Below are positions 1 to 39,110 of a stretch of DNA of 62,000 bases, in pieces. Under the pieces are notes generated by a model that worked only from the letters and a program-made list of their open reading frames with translations, had not been told where the DNA came from and ran no database searches. A program made the position numbers and the translations under genes. Each line of letters starts with the position of its first letter. The first letter of the stretch is position 1. Origin of the DNA: Cristatella mucedo (Eukaryota > Bryozoa > Phylactolaemata > Cristatellidae); the NCBI GenBank assembly GCA_009760855.2, contig WPIO01000003.1:9687501-9749500 (forward strand), in the 5' to 3' direction.

Positions 1-77
1 CAGATTTAGTGGAGGCCTACATGGGTGCATTACGTGCTGCGTTTGAAATTGCTCTGGTAACTGTCCCCTTCTCTGCA

Positions 78-250
78 CAGGCTGGTTTTGCCGAGTGGTT
101 AAGGTGCTGGCCTCAAACCAAGGTCAAGATGAATGCATTTGACGACCAAGGTCGTGTGCTCAAGCCCATGGCATATGTAAAGTGCCTGAATAGAGATTAA
201 GTTCTCTTAGGGTGCTATACAAATGAGCTATATTTTATATTTACTCAATT
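78..250 (+). repeat. SINE family B copy (tRNA-Leu/Ser-like head, LINE-like tail)
   Basis: TTTTGCCGAGTGGTTAAGGTGC resembles an A box of a Leu/Ser-type tRNA. The tail carries AGAGATTAAGTTCTCT (192-207) inside an AAAGTGCC...GGGTGCT outer stem, as in the LINE tails of this window. No functional tRNA fold. Confidence 0.65.
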
Positions 251-1183
251 GCTAGTAAGGGCTGCAGAAGATACACTAGGGTCTAAAAAAATGTTAAGTA
301 AAAGTGCGATAAGCAAATGACGATGTCACCGCAGCCAGTGATAGATCAACACGACACCCTTGACCCTTTTTTCCTTGAAGCGCTGGGACCAAAGTCTCCC
401 TTCTGCTGTCAATGCCAGGCTCCATATTTCCACACTGTCTAGAGATTAGAAGGCATCTCATTAAACACACTGCCATCAGATAAAGCTGAGCCGTCGAAGC
501 AGGAGGCAGCTGTAGCTGCCGGTTCGAATGGGGTCTATATAGAAGACTAAGATATGACCTAGAGCATGCACTTGTTATGCTCGGCCCACTTTTCTGTTCT
601 GTTCAAATTTTGCAAGGGAACCCCTTTAGACACTGCGGTAGAAACAGCCAAAGCCAGCTTGTAGGTAAAGCTCTTACATCGCTTGGACATTTTTAAGAAG
701 CCTTACGTGTGCATAATCCAAATGCATGCTCTTGATGACCCGATAAGCATGTATATTCTATTGCTGACCGGTATGGGCTGACTGGCAGATTGGTTTCTTG
801 TAGAAGTTTTAACCACAAATAGGTACACACCCCGTGAATCATTTACTACAAGACCCCCTAGTCAATGGTTACATGGGCAACGCCTCGGGTGGTCATGCAA
901 TATGTTTTTGCAGATGACAAATTTCAAGTACTGGCTAAAATTGCTGGGCAACACTGCAGGCATTACTGAAAGTCTGTGACATGATGCTAGCATGCAAGGG
1001 ATGCTCTGTATTTTGGTTGTGTCACGGCAATCGTGATGATTATAATGCACTGGCTATCCAGGCCAGAAACATGTCACTGGATTGATGCCTGGTCAGGCCA
1101 GTCAGGCCATTCATTAAAGTAATATATAAAGTGAACATTGATATACAATAAACAAAAACTGGCCTCTCCTCCCTAAAATGTTG

Positions 1184-1215
<32 letters not shown>

Positions 1216-2804
1216 TGAAGAGGAGTTATTGTATTGGATTCGGGTGAAGTCTAGTAGCAGCCCTGGTTGGTCTCAACAGACCTTTAATCATTTGAACAAG
1301 GTGGATACACCCTCATCATACACAGAGTAACGACTAACAAACTTTACACGAGCTTGCATGCTTGTCCAGTTTCAAGGCTAGAATAATAGTCAAATGCCTA
1401 GTTTACTATACTGTGAGTTGTGATAGATTGGGACACATCTGAAATCGAATATTTTGGCTCTATGATGCATCTACCTTAAATATGCAGCTTCCCCAATTCT
1501 TTAAAGGCTTACGGTTTTGTCTTTTCTATACTTTTCCCTAAAAAAAACCACTGCCTCCATTTTCCGATGGCCCAACTAACTAGAACCTGTGACATTATGA
1601 TAGTGTGTGTTACCATGCCCAAGCTAGTCGTACCACTTCTAACTCCTACAGCATAAGCAGCTATGCTGATCTAGCAGGTGATGCCCAGATTATGAGATGT
1701 AGTGGTAGATCTACCTTGTATTGTAATCACTGTCTGGCAAAACAAAATTTCTTAATTATGCATGGCATGCAAACTCTTCCTGACCCATACTGATTCGTTT
1801 CGTAAGTACTCTTAAAGTAGCTGTGCGTTAGCCCTTGTGGCTGAAGGCCCAATCGAGGTCATCACCCAAACAGCCTCGTCGATGACCTAAGTGGTAATGC
1901 CATACTTCAGGCCGGGTGATCAGAAATGCTCACAAGACAGTGTACATTGGAGCTAGGTACAGAGGTTTATAACGCTGTCAGCCTGCCCCCTATGGTGCCT
2001 CTCTTTAGCCACACTGCTTCTGTTGGCTTTTCGGTTTGCTTATTTAATGCAGGCCCATTGGATCTTAGTGCTACGCAAGTCTGTGCTCATTCATGCATTC
2101 TGTAACTGAAGACACCAGCAGCACTCGACTGCTTAATTTGATTGGGTGACACTTAAAAGACAGGTTTGACCTATCAAGACATTACATTACATCGAGTATG
2201 ACTTCTTAAGGCAGTCCATATTGGTCTCACTATCTGCAAGGACATGGTCAATGGAGCATGCACATTTCTTACCCTTTGAACCCTCAACAAGATATGCAGG
2301 CTCTGTGACATGTATAGTAGCTTGTCGATAAGATCAACTACAACAGATAGTTTCACCAAGCTATGCCTGTGGCCTTTACTATTTATTAGCAAAAACCATA
2401 ATCACATGCATGGTTCTTTGCACACATTAGAACCTTATCAAATAGGGTGATGCAAAGCGAAATAATTCCTTATTAATGCGAGTTCATGGTTAGGGGCAGT
2501 AGTTGAGGGCGGTCGGGTTGCTTTGATTTAATTGAGTAACTTTTTCAAGTCTTGAATTAGTTCATTGCTATAAATATGAACACCTTTATGCTAATAAAGG
2601 GCATCGGTATTGTAAGTAAAACAATACAGGCTCCATTCTCGAGGCCTCTGATGAGGCAACTGAATTAATTGTTAATTTTGTAATTTTTTACATTTCCGAA
2701 GAGAAATTAAGATAAGCAGAAACTATTTAACTGTAAGGAAATAATTATTCATTTATGTTATCTATATGTGAAACAGCAGGTGGCAATAGAGCAGTACCTC
2801 TCGT
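251..2804. other. intergenic stretch without recognisable genes
   Basis: Short open frames only, with no recognised protein and no splice-linked coding pattern. The only structured item is a CT microsatellite at 1184-1211. Confidence 0.5.
1184..1211. repeat. (CT)n microsatellite
   Basis: Uninterrupted CT dinucleotides, about 14 units. Confidence 0.95.
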
Positions 2805-2905
2805 GATCTGGTTTGGCCCAAGGTAAAGTGCCTGCATAGGATAGAAAATAAGTTCTCTTAGGCTGCTAACCCAAAGGAGTTATGTTTTTCTATATAAATC
2901 GCATT
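2805..2905 (+). repeat. partial SINE B / LINE tail remnant
   Basis: Contains AAAGTGCCTGCATAGGATAG and TAAGTTCTCTTAGGCTGCTA, a diverged version of the SINE B tail at 179-220. Only the 3' part is recognisable. Confidence 0.5.
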
Positions 2906-3899
2906 AGTTATGCTTCCAGTATAATATACAGGTTCAGTTAGTGGTGATGTCCCACTAACAGAGTTATCGGTAAAAGCTTGAGCAAGAAACCAAATTGGTC
3001 TCCTGAACTATGAGCAGTAGTTGAGCCTTAATTTTTATACCAGTGAGCATGCTATTCTGCTTCCTATGAGAGGTACTTTCTGGGAAAGGTTTCTGCAGAG
3101 AATGCATACTAGCCTATCACCAGGATGATAGTCCATGACACCACACAGTTATACACAGTGTAGTCGCGACAGAATAATCACATTATATTTACATGCCATT
3201 GCGTAAACGAGTTACACCCCCATCTGTGCATTTTATTTCGGTTTTTACAAGCACAATTTGAACAACCAATATCCTATTCGCATTTGCATGAATTAACTCT
3301 AAAAGCTGTGGGTTCCCATGAACTATCGGCATGCCAGACGATGCTTGTACTGGATCTGTTTCAATTCGTGTCACAGTTTATGTAAATCAGCTGCAATTCC
3401 CTCAGTACTCAGTGTTCCATATCTTAAAGTGAGGCAGCATGAGACATCCTACGCTTGAAATTTATCGATTAAGCAAAATTGTTTCGATCGACAGTTTTCT
3501 GCTCTACCAGGGAGAAAGAAGCATGCAATATCTGTTAAAATATAACCAGTCACGAATGCATACTGAAAGACTTCGTAATATAACATACACTTCTATCAAG
3601 ACCTTTTATTTATTCGGGTTATTTTATAATGCACTTTTGGCACAGTGAACTGAACCTGTTCTTTCAACCAGCTTTTTCTTGTTAACCCGAGTGCAGTAAA
3701 TAGGCCAAGCCGGAGTTAACTCACTATGAAGGCGTTTTTGCATACCTATAGCCCCACAAGAATTTCAGGCACTCGTTAAGAATGATTCGAAATTAGCTAC
3801 ACATCGATTCTGATGTGGTCAAATGCGATTCATGCGGCATCACTCCTTTGCTTCGAGATCACATAGTCGATGCTACACTCTTAACTAAGAATCATAACG
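2906..3899. other. intergenic stretch upstream of the promoter region
   Basis: AT-rich, no recognisable coding or repeat element. Confidence 0.45.
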
Positions 3900-4465
3900 C
3901 TCTGGTAATAGAAAAGTGGCTACAGGCCGAGTGGCTGTAAGTCTGGTGTGTCGGCGAAGAGTAGGGTGGCGATGGTACAACAGCCACCTTCCAACTTAGT
4001 CGGCCAATACCTGCTTGTGTCTATTCTTAATATATATAAGGGAATACAGCTCTACGCGCTCTAAAGTACTGACGTTGCATGCGATACACACTACAAAAAT
4101 GCGCCTTGGAGGATGAGAAGTCGTCTACAGCCCACCTCGTAAAAGCTCAACTTGTCTATCCCGCCCGCTCTTCCCAACGGCCATTGACTGCTGCACATGC
4201 AAACGTCAGTTTATATACCGAATAAGAGCCTCATCATATAATAATAATAATTTATATCGACAGCGATATGCTTGTGATTAGCTGGGCACCCCTTGGCGGT
4301 AAACCCCGTGCCGAAGAAGCAATACCGGTCGAGCGCCATCAAGAATTTAAGCCTATCGCGGCAATCGGGCGGGTCATGTGACGTTGGCTGCAGCCCTGCT
4401 TTCCTACTCTGCGGGACTGGAGAGTATGGACCTAGTCGCGTTTGTATGGTGTATCTACCAAAAAC
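3900..4465 (+). promoter_or_regulatory. probable promoter and 5' UTR of the CECR2/BCL9-like gene
   Basis: CpG content rises sharply from about 3.9 to 5.15 kb compared with the AT-rich flanks, as at animal gene starts. Three TGACGTT motifs (CREB/ATF-like half sites) occur at 4070-4076, 4202-4208 (reverse) and 4379-4385. A TCATGTGAC E-box overlaps the last one. TATA-like stretches lie near 4031 and 4211. The transcription start cannot be placed from sequence alone. Confidence 0.4.
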
Positions 4466-32195
<27,730 letters not shown>

Positions 32196-32875
32196 GATCC
32201 GATGTACTGTTAGTGAACAATTCGGCTTGGCAGCCTCAGATGTGTCGATTGAGGCTGAGCCCAAGTATTTGCAGGCGCCTGATGCCTATTGGAAAGCCTT
32301 TACTATCACGGTGGCTATGTAAATCACTGTACAGTATTTATCCCATCATATGAAGTGCAAAATGTGTTGTTGCATGCATATTGTTTTGCAAAGTAAGCAC
32401 AATGCCTTGCATATCAACTGCTTTTTCATGATGTTTTAGAAAAAAGTGCAGAGTATATTTTTTTACCATTTTTATACTGTACGCTGCATTTTTTCCTAGG
32501 TACTTTGCTGTGTAGATGGCTAAAGTAGTGTGTACTTGCTTTAAACAAAACTGAGCGTTGTCCAGGCTAATTGCACCGTAAAGATTTTCTGTTTTTTTCG
32601 GCTGTTTTGATGTCAGTCTCGTGCCGGGCCTCACTGATCATAGGCAATTATTTGTAATGCTCAGACCGACGCCTGAGCAGCAGTATTGTCATAGTTAGCC
32701 TGTGGATAAGACAGCACATTTGGCATATCGGTCTACATCAGACTCATTGGCTATGCTTCATTTTTTTTATTGAGCCTCATCATAATGAGCCTGTGTGTCC
32801 ACAACAAGTGAAGCCCTTACCGTTTGCCTGCGACGTCAGAGCCTTCAAATAAACTTTTTAATTCAGCTGGATTCT
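32196..32875 (+). other. 3' UTR with AATAAA
   Basis: The stretch after the stop is AT-richer and lacks ORFs. AATAAA at 32848-32853 is followed by T-rich and TG-rich DNA (32870-32890), the usual arrangement of an animal cleavage site. The 3' UTR would be about 680 bases. Confidence 0.6.
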
Positions 32876-33399
32876 GTTTTGCATGGTTACAACGGTCACT
32901 TCTTTTGCTGTGGGCTTAGGTGGTAGCATAACTTTGGATCTTGCATTGCAAATACTGCTAGAAATTGCTTACATTGTAACTACGCAAGCTGAATCAACCA
33001 TATTCCAATATAGCTAACGAAAGCCAATCGGCAAAAAAAGCAAAAAGTGGCCAGTTTACTTACATCTGATTCCAGTTCAGAAAGGACTTACTTCTCTCCG
33101 TGCTATGTGCACAATGTGTCACTACATCTTTTTATTATGTGACAGTAAGTATCTTTGTATAGTAATTGTTACTTCGAAATTGTTTTGTCTCGTCAAGTAT
33201 AGACAATGGTTATTATTCACTGCAACTTTCACTTTTGTGGTCAGGACAGTGATTAACTTGAAATCAACCCATTTCCGATGAGAAGTTCGCATCTTCTTGC
33301 TCACATTTAGAAGAAAGCACTGCAAACGAATCAAAACAGTTTTGTATTTATTCAAGAGCTCATTCTAATAGGACCGCTCAAATGGGTTCAGAAATCAGT

Positions 33400-34600
33400 A
33401 GATGTTCTAAATTTACGGCTGTGCCGCAAATCGCTTTCTCGAAGAAGCCTCCAAGCATAGGCTAGCATGTTTTCATGTTAACTATTCTTGGTAACGACGT
33501 TCCAAGCCCAGCATATGCTCGTGAAAGCGCTCACCTTGCCCGTATTCAAGATCATCTCGGATACGGGCTTTGAGGGGTAATAGTGCATCTCATTCTGGCG
33601 TAGTTCTTAATGAGAGCCTCAACCAGTTGCTCGTAGTTTTCAGCATTGCAATAGCCCACAAAGCCGTTAAACCGCTGCAACGGGACTGTTCCAAGCTGCT
33701 TCCTTGGATCTGTTCAGCTTCTTGGCGAATTCTCAACGATGTTTTCTGCGGTCAGATGAAGATATCAGCTTAGATCTTTGCCTCCGACACCCGTAGAAAG
33801 ACACCTTGGAGGTTATTTAAAGCTGCTGACTGTCTAGAGCCCGTGAGATATCGGTTGACGAAGCTTAGCTTGACGTGCAGGGGTGCCGTTAGCATATTTC
33901 GAGGGTCCAGCAGTGGCTCTCACGATGCTGCTCTTCCCTACAGAGAACATGGTCGGCATTGGCCAGTCTCTTTTGTGATGGTTAACTTTGGGTGCCGCCT
34001 GTCACATAGGCACAGAAAACAAGGAAGCTTGGTTAAGCCACCCTGGCGGCCCGCAAGGAATGACATGACACCAGTTTGAAATCTCTTCACCTCAGCCCAG
34101 GTTGTCATTTTTTAAGCACTCAGCAACATCTTGACACTGGATAGTTCTCTGTGTGGTGCACCGAGTGACCTATGGGCAGAGACCACTCACTACTTGTTCT
34201 AGTTGGCAGCACGGCTTTGAGGCTCATGGATAAACTGCCTTGAATATGTGCCATTAACTCGGGTTACAGGTGTATATCCTCAATTAGACCGGCCACATTA
34301 TTGCCGAAGCAAAGCTCGTCCTTTCGACTGAAGAAGTTGAAAAAGTCGGCGATGCTTTTTCTTATCAAGTACTTTCACACTGTCATCCAATAAGTTCTAC
34401 TCCTTGAGCTTAGATGTAAGATGCTCAGCGTTGGGTTTGGTCAGACCTGGGTCTCTGATGAGATTGGTGAGGTCTTTTTGGTTGGTAAGTATGGCTTTTT
34501 CTGCTATGCCATATATTGGAATCTAGATCTAAAATATTCCCCTCGCTGTCTCACTTTGTGGTCTCTCCTGAAGATGTCTAATACCTCTGCAGAGTGGTGG
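33400..34600 (-). pseudogene. decayed ORF of a repetitive, mobile-element-associated family
   Basis: Read on the minus strand, disabled fragments line up in order: KPNAEHLTSKLKE (~34400), PIGHSVHHTENY (~34170), LPPLHVKLSFVNRYL (~33880), LQGVFLRVSEAKI, NAENYEQLVEALIKNY (~33620), and GERFHEHMLGLERRYQ (~33510) followed by LAYACWRLLRE. This order and these motifs (LLPPLHIKLG, GERFHQDI.MEKRYQG, ADYCW) are familiar from a multicopy protein family of unknown function in many invertebrate genomes. Several stops and frameshifts break it. A LINE abuts its 5' side. Recognition is from memory of the family pattern. Confidence 0.5.
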
Positions 34601-34734
34601 GATGGGAAGCTCAGAGTAATGTGGTACTGGGACGATGAATGAAATTCGTGGATACATGATGGGAGGCCTGCAATTGCCAGTTTGACATTTGGAAGGGTCC
34701 GCCATGCAGGGTGTAGGATGCCATGTAGGATACC

Positions 34735-35461
34735 ACATCTAAGTTGGTCCATGCATTTGCGACATCCCGTCTTGACTTCTGTAACTCACTGCTTGCTAGC
34801 CTACCGGCATGTGAATCAGGAGATTGCAGCTGGTGCCAAACTCCGCAGCTAGGTTTGTCTGTCGTGAGCGTCGCAGTTGCCACGTCACACCACTTCACGC
34901 CGACCTGCACTGGCTACCAGTCAAGCAACAGATCGACTTCAAGATAGATTTTGTCGCTCACTTTTAGGTCCCTTCATTCTTTGGCTCCAGCCTATCTCTC
35001 AGATCTACTCCCCCACCAGGCCAACCATCGCGCCACCCGCTTTTCGGAATCTAATTGTTTACCAATACCTCGTACAAACCTCAAATCTTTTGGAGACAAT
35101 GCATTTAGGTCGTATGCTCCTAAAGCGTGGAACTCACTCCCGACTTGCGTCGCAACATCCCTTGACTTGACCACATTTAAAAAAAACTTAAAAACGCACC
35201 TATTTATGACAGCATTTAGTGGGTCCCTGTGATTCGTCCTTTATGTGCTCGTGCGTTCTGACACTGCGCATGCTGCCACTAACCACACTTGCATGCTGAC
35301 CCTGTGCCTGTCACCCCTAACCATAGTATTCATGTTGCTCATCAAGCATGATACCACTCACCATGCGATCGCGTTTCCTTTGCAGCAATTGTAAAGCGTC
35401 TAGTAAGAGATTGATTTCTCTGAGGACGCTTTATCAAGTGCATTATTATTATTATTATTAT
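34735..35461 (+). repeat. 5'-truncated LINE copy (CR1/L2-like 3' end)
   Basis: Begins with KLVHAFATSRLDFCNSLLA-like text, then LHWLPVKQQIDF, FRSLHSLAPAYLSDLLPHQ, NLKSFGDNAFRSYAPKAWNS and KKNLKTHLFMTAFSGS*. After the stop come a ~200-bp 3' UTR, the hairpin tail (GCGTCTAGTAAGAGATTGAT...GGACGC) and (ATT)n. Frameshifts split the ORF. One of the clearest copies. Confidence 0.85.
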
Positions 35462-38400
35462 GCAAAAGTAATAATTGCTTGAATGCTCAGTCGGTTACCG
35501 CCACATTCTTGAGGTAGCAAACTTCGCACGTCTCTTTTCTTCCCTCTACCAGCCTGTAAACATATCGGAGTCATACTAATTTTAAGAATAATATTTCACA
35601 CGTTACCTAATATTTTGCACGAAATTCCAACAAGGGAGCAGCAATTGGTCACCCTGCATTCAAGTTCTCTTGTATTGTTCGCAAGCGAAACGAGGCGCCC
35701 AGGGCTTATCTTGATCTCCGGTAGGCTGCCGAAAGTATGCTTTTTCATCCTCGCATATCAACTGAGTCTTTCTGGGAGTGGTCTGCTGGGTGCAAGCAAC
35801 CTCGCGATGCCACGTCAATCAAATACGGCTATTCAGCATTCGCTTACGCTGCAACAACACTGTTTAAATTGATCGTATAAGGCGCCTTTACTGTTACCTT
35901 TCTATCTATACTACTCGATAGCGCCATATCCGTTCAAGCTTACTAATTCGGTTAGCGGGCGTGCTCTATTTGCGAACCCGACGCCTGCAGCTTGCATAAG
36001 TGCTAAACCAGAGAATTCATATACCATCGTCCTTACCGCAGAAGCTACTACATTTTTGTGGAACAGTAGCTATGTTCTATTAATCTTAGGCATGTTGAGA
36101 GAGGAAACACACTTTGTACCTGGGGACAAGTAAATTGAAATCTGTTACGCAGCGTCAATGTAATGCAATTAGGTTACATAATGTCTTGTTAATTTCTTTG
36201 TCACGAGCATCCGCTGACTGGCCACTGTGTAGGTTTTTACAGCAGCTTAACCTTGTATATATGATCAAATCGTTGAATCATGACCGAAAACAACTAATCA
36301 TAAGAGACAAGGAACTACAGAGACGGAATCGGAGATTGACAGAAAGATGGGCTTCGGAGAAAGAACCTCTTTGTCTAACGTTAATCTTGACAGTCCAATG
36401 ATGGAGCTCAGACCCAGAATTGTTGGCGAGTACGGAACAGCCCTTATTTGTACTCTCATAGCAGAGAGCGACTGGAACGGAGGTGCAATGACAGGACAGA
36501 CAGCGAAGAGACTGGTGTAGCGATATTATAGTCCGGCTAGTGCTTACAATTTATTCACTTATACTTAATAATAATACATTTTTTATAGCGCCCTCAGAGA
36601 ACCGCATCTCATTCTAAGCACTTTATAGATAATTAGTTCGTAATTCAGGGCGATGTCTACCCATTTCTCAACAATTCCAAAAAACAACTGCAAGAAATTT
36701 ATTAGCTGAAAATGTATCACTTGTCGTATCAGAACGGTAGGATTCTGGACGTAGTTAACATTCACCCATCTACTCTCTTCCCCTTCAGAATTCTTGTCTT
36801 TTCGTACTCATTCGTGTCAACCATCATTCGTGTCAACAATACTAATTTCGATTCGTCATTTTGTCATTCGTGTCAACCATCCTCAATGAGTAGCTGACTC
36901 ATCTCATTTATTAGCAGGTGCAGCACTTTACTTGTAATGGTGTAATACAACTTCAGACGCTGCTCTCTGATATAATTGGCTTTTTTATTGCGAAAGCTAC
37001 GAAATGGAGCCAGCAGCAGATAAGAATGGACCCATGCATACACAGCAACGGGAGAGGTAATGTCATTGCAAAAGAATTGCTCAAGTAAATAACATATTCG
37101 CAATACGCTGGTAAAATGCATCCTTCTCAAGTCCTAAATTCGCTAACAGTAGAACGAAATTTGCTTGAGAATATTGGAATACTGCAAGCGAGTGGAGTGG
37201 TAGATATCCTGCACTCTGGTTTGCAAAGGCAAAGGCTCGCGGTAGTAGATCGCGATCGCGCGCATGCTTGGTGCCACTCGATGTGCCCGATGCTCTGGGA
37301 GAACGTGTGCTAATGGAAAGGTTTAACAGCCAGATGTTCGGACGCTTAGTGAGCCGCGTTCACCTATCCTATAGCGGCGTCTGCGGATCGTTTAAACGTA
37401 AATCAGCTGGCTAAATACTAGCAGGCGCATATCTGGCGAAAGCTTGCTGGCGTTTGACTTATTTGCAGCGCGAATATCTTGCTTGTGTCTCATCTCCGAT
37501 AAAAGTGATCCGATCAACTTGAACTTGGGCACGGGTCCTTTCCTCTACTTATACATTATTCCAGCACTCTCGCGTGCATATTGAACCTTAGTAGGTAGAC
37601 TTATTTTGATCAAGAACTTGCTGTGTTTATTATGCTAAGCCGTTGTCATAGTTTTACTCATATGTCCTGAAAATGTCGCAGGTAGGCTAATATCTATGCG
37701 ATAAACGTGAAATTTGAAATACGTGCTCCTAGGTATATGCTTCAAAATTATACGACGGTAAACAGAGTAACACGGTCTTTTTGTCACCACCTACATGCGT
37801 TTACAGCTTCATTTGTCTTCTCAGAGTGTTTTCCCAACAGTGGTACCGTGTGACTCATAAACTCTACAGCTTGGCTAAAACCCCACAGATCGATGTGAAA
37901 TATGGAGTATAGGTTGGGCTCACTAGCTTTACGTTATTTATTGCTCATATTGGCATCATGGGTCAGTATACATAAGCTGTGCTTGTCCCAAATGTCCTTG
38001 AACTTGGATATTGATGACAGCCAAAAGTTGACATGTCAAATTTTTCTAGATATTTCTTTTTAGAAGTTAAAAACGTGAAGCCAAGTGCCCTGCATCCTTT
38101 GAGGGAATTTTCATACTTTTAGAATGACTGATATTGAATTTGCTGATTTAATGACATAGCCATGTTTTGGCTGAGGTTCAGGGCAAAACATGACCTTGCC
38201 TCTTACAGGTCTGCAGAAGGTCAACATGACAGCTGCGGTTACATCAAGCGATAGCTTACGTTACCCTAATTGTTTGTGCCAATTTTCATGCCAATCTTTA
38301 ATTAGTCTTTGAGAAATATCAATAAATGTGCTGATTCGTCGTTTCGGTAGCGGTACGGGCATAGGATTAGGGACGGCCCAGGTAGCTACCCCGACCTCGG

Positions 38401-38908
38401 GGGGGGGGGAAGGGGAGGGGGCAGTTGCTCTACGGCCCTCCTGCCACTGCCCTCAATCTTTACTGGTGTGACTAAGACAGTGATGGATTTGAAATTCACT
38501 TTGTTTCCAGAACACTGCAGATACAGCTACGATCAAAAGTCTAGTATTATATAAAAAGGCTACGGCACATTACACAGGCGCACGCAGGTGTGCTGAGCAC
38601 AGCACGTGGCCAGCTGTGGCGGTGAACTTGATCGTGGCTTTCGCTAAGAGCCGGACAATGCCTAATCTCCCCTTACCGGCAGTTCCCGGCGCCAACAGAA
38701 AGTGGGATGAAGCGTAGCCTCACAAGAGTCCGGAAAAAATCAATCGGGGCCTGGTTGCAGCGCCGACTTTATGACTGGCTTTGCCCGGCAAAAGTAAGCT
38801 CAAGCCGTAGCAATAGAAAAGTAGGCAGGGCATCGAGCGTCTGCCTCGGGGCGAGAAGGCCGGCTCTTAGCAAGGCTCTAATGTTTCAAGTAAGAGAAAT
38901 GAAAACCT

Positions 38909-38910
<2 letters not shown>
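35462..38910. other. sparse region, no recognised gene
   Basis: Only short unrecognised open frames. A reversed LINE/SINE tail fragment (ATAGCGCCCTCAGAGAACCG) lies at about 36565-36632. A G-run with GGGGAAGGGGAGG is at 38400-38421. Confidence 0.5.
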
Positions 38911-38991
<81 letters not shown>

Positions 38992-39011
38992 CTCTCCCTC
39001 TCTCTCTCTCT
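38911..39011. repeat. (TC)n microsatellite
   Basis: About 50 units with two interruptions (GC at ~38989, CC at ~38997), ending 99 bases before the hAT element. Confidence 0.95.
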
Positions 39012-39110
39012 AAGTCCGAAGTGGCCCAGGCCCCGCAGGACTCCGAGGTACACTACGCACTTGCTATCCAGAGCAGCTTGAGGATTTGTTGGCCATGCAG
39101 GAGGATAGAG

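Noticed and set aside
78-180. Possible tRNA-Leu/Ser gene
   Set aside because: Only the D-arm text is tRNA-like; no complete cloverleaf, and a SINE tail follows.
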